This document shows positions 15,017 to 17,040 of a DNA stretch of 17,040 nt, one piece after another. Below the pieces are notes generated by a model that was not told the DNA's origin, searched no databases, and worked only from the letters and a program-made list of their open reading frames with translations. The stretch's first letter is position 1, and each line of letters opens with the position of its first letter. Origin of the DNA: AP-16 sp036395835. GTDB taxonomy: Bacteria; Pseudomonadota; Alphaproteobacteria; Rhizobiales; Xanthobacteraceae. A program made the position numbers and the translations under genes. The DNA lies in NCBI GenBank assembly GCA_036395835.1, contig DASWCW010000155.1:1-17040 (forward strand), in the 5' to 3' direction.

Positions 15017-15288
15017 GCACCAAGCCGGCTACCGCGGACGAGCAAGCCCAAATCCGCGAGCTCGCCACTCGGCTTCTCGATGTGCTCGATGAATACGCTG
15101 ATTTCGATCACCGCATCACGCTGGCGGCAATAGTCGATGTTCTGGGTGTAGCTCTCGGGTGCGTTCCCTGCGCGGAATGCCGGCGACTTAGCGCAAAGCA
15201 TCTAAAGGGCAGCGTCCGCGATGTGATACGGCACGCAATGGCCGTCGCTGAGCAGCAACCGGAGCACGAAGGCCAGCATGCCCACTAG
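15013..15288 (+). CDS. Small hypothetical protein of the element
   Basis: I do not recognise a family for this 91-residue protein. It is mainly helical and acidic in the N-terminal half (ELATRLLDVLDEYADFDHR), with a C-x2-C pair in GCVPCAECRRLSAKHLKG that could bind metal only with other ligands, and a His/Gln/Glu-rich end. Its ATG overlaps the stop of the frameshifted gene before it, and its end overlaps the HNH gene by 11 bp. This tight packing supports that it is a real gene of the element's operon. Confidence 0.6.
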   Translation: MSTKPATADEQAQIRELATRLLDVLDEYADFDHRITLAAIVDVLGVALGCVPCAECRRLSAKHLKGSVRDVIRHAMAVAEQQPEHEGQHAH

Positions 15289-15559
15289 GCCAAGCGATCG
15301 CTGGTATATGCACCCAATTCACCGCGCTCGGGCGAAGGATCAGCTGCGGCGTGAACCCTTGTGTGCGTATTGTTTGCGAGAAGGCCACTACACCTCTGCC
15401 GAAGTGGCTCATCACGCCACACCACATGGAGACGATTGGAATGAATTCCTTACTGGCCGTCTGGTGAGTTTGTGCCGACGCCATCATAACAGGCAGGCTC
15501 AGCGGGAAGAACATGGCAGCGTTCAGCAAATAGATGTTCACGGTTGGCCAATTTGTTGA
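15278..15559 (+). CDS. Phage-type HNH endonuclease
   Basis: This 93-residue protein has the HNH nuclease layout: the zinc-binding C-x2-C (EPLCAYCLREGH), the first catalytic His in AEVAHHATPHGDDW, and the distal half LVSLCRRHHN with the second C-x2-H. The N-terminal SDRWYMHPIHRARAKDQL matches the usual lead-in of phage HNH proteins, which supports ATG 15278 over ATG 15308. The usual Asp before the first His is replaced by His, and the middle Asn position reads Gly/Arg, so activity is uncertain. In tailed phages such HNH proteins sit beside the terminase genes and help DNA packaging; here no large terminase follows in the window. Confidence 0.82.
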   Translation: MPTRPSDRWYMHPIHRARAKDQLRREPLCAYCLREGHYTSAEVAHHATPHGDDWNEFLTGRLVSLCRRHHNRQAQREEHGSVQQIDVHGWPIC

Positions 15560-15719
15560 GTTGCAACCGGAGGGCGAGTGTCAAAAAATGCCGACCTGCC
15601 GATGATTTTGCGGCGGCACAACGAAACATAGGTTTAATTACGGAAAAATTCATGTAACGAGGCTCAATTTTTTCTCGCCACATTGAGGTTTCATTACGGC
15701 TAACCGAGGATCGATCGGC
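15560..15719. other. AT-richer gap with a 14-bp direct repeat
   Basis: This 160-bp gap between the HNH and zinc-finger genes is clearly richer in A and T than its surroundings. AGGTTTAATTACGG (15630-15643) and AGGTTTCATTACGG (15686-15699) are direct repeats with one mismatch, 56 bp apart, and a related GTAACGAGGCT lies between them. It probably carries the promoter and a regulator-binding site for the next gene; I could not fix a convincing -35/-10 pair. Confidence 0.45.
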
Positions 15720-15962
15720 ATGGGACTTCGCGGGAAGGGCAGCAATCCGACGCTCAACAAACTCATCCGGCGGAAGGAGCGCGAGCTGCTTAGGTTGCCG
15801 CCTGAAGAGGTGCCGGTTCGACGTGGACGGCGTCGGCGCAAGTGTGTGGTGTGTGGCGAGCGGTTTACTGCCGTACGGTCTGACGCGCGGTATTGCTCGA
15901 CGCGGTGTCGGATGCAGGGGTTTCGGGACCGCGTGGGTGGGGGGCCATACCGCCCGGCCTGA
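15720..15962 (+). CDS. Small zinc-finger protein with a terminase-like N-terminal sequence
   Basis: This 80-residue basic protein starts MGLRGKGSNPTLNKLIRRKE, which recalls the first residues of phage small terminase subunits (MGLRGP...), but it is far too short for that family. The C-terminal half is a zinc finger: CVVCGERFTAVRSDARYCSTRCRMQGFRDR (C-x2-C and C-x3-C). The Arg-rich link (VPVRRGRRRRK) suggests DNA or RNA binding. It may be a fusion of a terminase leftover with a zinc finger, or a dedicated small DNA-binding protein. A GAGGA stretch lies upstream of the ATG. Confidence 0.6.
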   Translation: MGLRGKGSNPTLNKLIRRKERELLRLPPEEVPVRRGRRRRKCVVCGERFTAVRSDARYCSTRCRMQGFRDRVGGGPYRPA

Positions 15963-15979
15963 GACTAACCATCCAGCCC

Positions 15980-16007
15980 TTGTATTCATGCCAGCGCGTG
16001 CTATGCT
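15980..16007 (+). promoter_or_regulatory. Possible sigma70-type promoter before the HerA fragment
   Basis: TTGTAT (15980-15985), a 16-bp spacer and TATGCT (16002-16007) form a plausible promoter about 70 bp before the HerA-fragment ATG. The palindromic hairpin directly downstream would overlap the transcription start. Confidence 0.45.
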
Positions 16008-16012
16008 AAATA

Positions 16013-16035
16013 TAGCGCTATGAATCCCATAGCGC
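16013..16035. promoter_or_regulatory. Palindromic operator-like hairpin at the promoter
   Basis: GCGCTATG (16015-16022) and CATAGCGC (16028-16035) are perfect inverted repeats around a 5-base loop; TAGCGCTA (16013-16020) is itself a perfect palindrome. Position at the expected transcription start suggests a repressor site. No regulator gene for it is present nearby. Confidence 0.5.
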
Positions 16036-16075
16036 CTTGCCCCGCGCCGCACTGCGTGCTGCTGGAGGACCACAA

Positions 16076-16405
16076 ATGTTGCCCCCGAAAGGCATCGACA
16101 CAAATATCGTGTCGAACTGCACCACGCACTTTTACGGGCGGATGAGCTCGCCTGAGCTAATTGATTCAGCGAAAGAGATGATGGCAGCACGCGGAAAGCC
16201 CGCGCAGGACCTTGGTGCGCTCACGACTGGCATTTTCTACTATTCAACGGCCGGCATGTCTCAGCCGGCGAAGTTAAAAACGCCACTTTGCCTGACTTAT
16301 CACCCACAAAACCCGGCTACTGTCGATGAGATCGTCCAGCTTTCCCATGGCTGTAACGTTTGCATTGGGACTCCGATCCGTGCGGATAATCAGAACCGGG
16401 CATGA
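16076..16405 (+). pseudogene. C-terminal fragment of a HerA-like ATPase
   Basis: The 109-residue reading frame matches the C-terminal end of HerA/DUF87-type hexameric ATPases: PKGIDTNIVSNCTTHFYGR, then MSSPELIDSAKEMMAARG, DLGALTTGIFYYST and a final KLKTPLCLTYHPQNPATVDEIV. In full proteins this follows about 400 or more residues with Walker A and B motifs, none of which are here. HerA proteins are DNA translocases, paired with nucleases in repair or in anti-phage systems. Homology begins right after the ATG, which has an ideal ribosome site (GGAGG, 7-base spacer) and promoter-like sequence upstream, so a stand-alone product is possible though it cannot hydrolyse ATP. The last 15 or so residues look like run-on sequence. 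Confidence 0.65.
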
Positions 16406-16518
16406 GGCTTTCGAGATAGCCCCGACCTAACTACGGGATCAAGGCTCAGCTTCGCTGGGGCCGTGATGCACCGCGCCGCCTCGCATCAGGCGGGCGAGCC
16501 AGTGCCGGCGGAGGAACC

Positions 16519-16929
16519 TCATCTGATGCGTTCTATTCGGATGGTTACTGGATCCGGCCGATCAAAAATCGAAACGTCACCGGTCACTTGCCCGAGCAAA
16601 ATGATTCCCGGCTGAGGCACGCGTCCGTTACGGTAGTAGATGACAAAGTGATCTGAGTTCCAGAGTCCCAGTGTCCCGGTCGAGAAGTCGAGTTGCCGAT
16701 GGACGCTGGGCAACGGCGAAGGCAGGTCGCCGGTTTTTTCCTGCCGTAGGTGATCGCGCATTTCGATTGTGAGCGGCAACATCTGGACCAGCGAGTGGGA
16801 CGCTTTGTTGTCGACCAGCTCGGCATTGACCTTGCCCCAATCAGAGGAAATCACGATGCGCTCTTGTGCCATTGCCGGTCCAATCAATGCGAGTGCGATG
16901 ACGAAAGCTCTCAGGAATGAATTCAGCAT
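16519..16929 (-). CDS. Exported cyclophilin-like domain protein
   Basis: This 136-residue protein begins with a clear signal peptide (hydrophobic AFVIALALIGPAMA, cleavage before QERIV). The mature domain matches the bacterial cyclophilin-like fold family: AELVDNKASHSLVQMLPLTI near the start, a central loop, DFSTGTLGLWNSDHFVIYYR, and the end GIILLGQVTGDVSIF. Family members keep a cyclophilin-type beta barrel but mostly lack the isomerase active-site set; their function is not established. The ATG at 16929 has GAGG 7 bases upstream. It lies opposite to the element's genes and looks like a chromosomal or cargo gene rather than a phage gene. Confidence 0.82.
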   Translation of the reverse strand: MLNSFLRAFVIALALIGPAMAQERIVISSDWGKVNAELVDNKASHSLVQMLPLTIEMRDHLRQEKTGDLPSPLPSVHRQLDFSTGTLGLWNSDHFVIYYRNGRVPQPGIILLGQVTGDVSIFDRPDPVTIRIERIR

Positions 16930-16938
16930 TCGTAAGCC

Positions 16939-17040
16939 TCATATTTCTGGGCTTCTGGCGTGAATTACTGTTGCCGAGAGTTGCGCGACGACGCGCCCGT
17001 TCCGGCGCCATACTGTACATCGGTGACGTGCTCCAGCCAC
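16939..17040 (-). CDS. Possible C-terminal stub of another minus-strand gene
   Basis: Reading from the window edge, one minus-strand frame ends RCTVWRRNGRVVAQLSATVI... at a TGA at 16939-16941, only 9 bp before the ATG of the cyclophilin-like gene. A second frame (LEHVTDVQYGAGTGASSRN, stop at 16965) is also open to the edge. I cannot decide between them or name a product; operon-like spacing suggests that a gene does end here. Confidence 0.25.
   Translation of the reverse strand: MAGARHRCTVWRRNGRVVAQLSATVIHARSPEI

Noticed and set aside
9688..15996. TTCATGCCAGC shared by 9688-9698 and 15986-15996 as an attL/attR pair
   Set aside because: It is only 11 bp with mismatches right after; a match of this size is expected by chance when comparing a few hundred with over a thousand bases.
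15450..16190. Minus-strand frame of 246 residues across the HNH and zinc-finger genes
   Set aside because: It lies antisense to two genes with clear motifs and crosses an AT-rich regulatory gap; no domain is recognisable.

Overview
The window is high-GC DNA from an alphaproteobacterium, most likely a member of the Rhizobiales/Hyphomicrobiales. The pointers are the gene order ribF-ileS-lspA followed by two tandem M16 peptidase-like genes, a CheY-type receiver, and a long palindromic repeat of the type scattered through rhizobial genomes. No rRNA operon, canonical tRNA or CRISPR array is visible.

Region 1 (1 to about 9040) is ordinary chromosome. It holds the 5' part of a CheY-like receiver on the minus strand, a divergent MaoC-like hydratase, ribF (FMN/FAD synthesis), ileS, a 153-bp palindromic repeat, lspA, and two exported M16 proteins with overlapping genes. 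The first M16 protein keeps the HxxEH zinc site and the second has lost it, so they probably act as a heteromeric protease. A clear rho-independent terminator follows at 9014-9035.

Region 2 (about 9040-9720) is a junction. It holds a start-less open stretch with two TTGCTACC repeats, a small exported protein with three HWRGD repeats, and a terminator.

Region 3 (9720 to about 16400) is a mobile element. A complete tyrosine integrase and a ribbon-helix-helix protein lie on the minus strand, divergent from an excisionase/AlpA-like helix-turn-helix protein. A palindrome abutting a good sigma70-type promoter sits between them. On the plus strand follow a 73-nt tRNA/tmRNA-like fold ending in an encoded CCA, a zinc-finger protein, a DUF2786-like/zinc-ribbon protein, a prim-pol primase, a DUF5906/SF3-like helicase, a block of 9-bp direct repeats plus a 22-bp inverted repeat (candidate origin), a frameshifted small gene, a small unknown, an HNH endonuclease and another zinc-finger protein. 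The start-stop overlaps (ATGA, GTGA) show one translationally coupled replication operon. I see no capsid, portal, large terminase, tail or lysis gene. The visible part therefore looks like a replication-capable satellite, an integrative plasmid or the left arm of a prophage; the right end cannot be fixed here.

Region 4 (about 15960-17040) holds a short C-terminal piece of a HerA-like ATPase with its own promoter-like and operator-like sequences and ribosome site. It is followed by an exported cyclophilin-like protein on the minus strand and an unreadable stub of another minus-strand gene at the window edge.

The features most worth attention are the tRNA-like fold between excisionase and replication genes, the repeat block after the helicase, and the HerA remnant.
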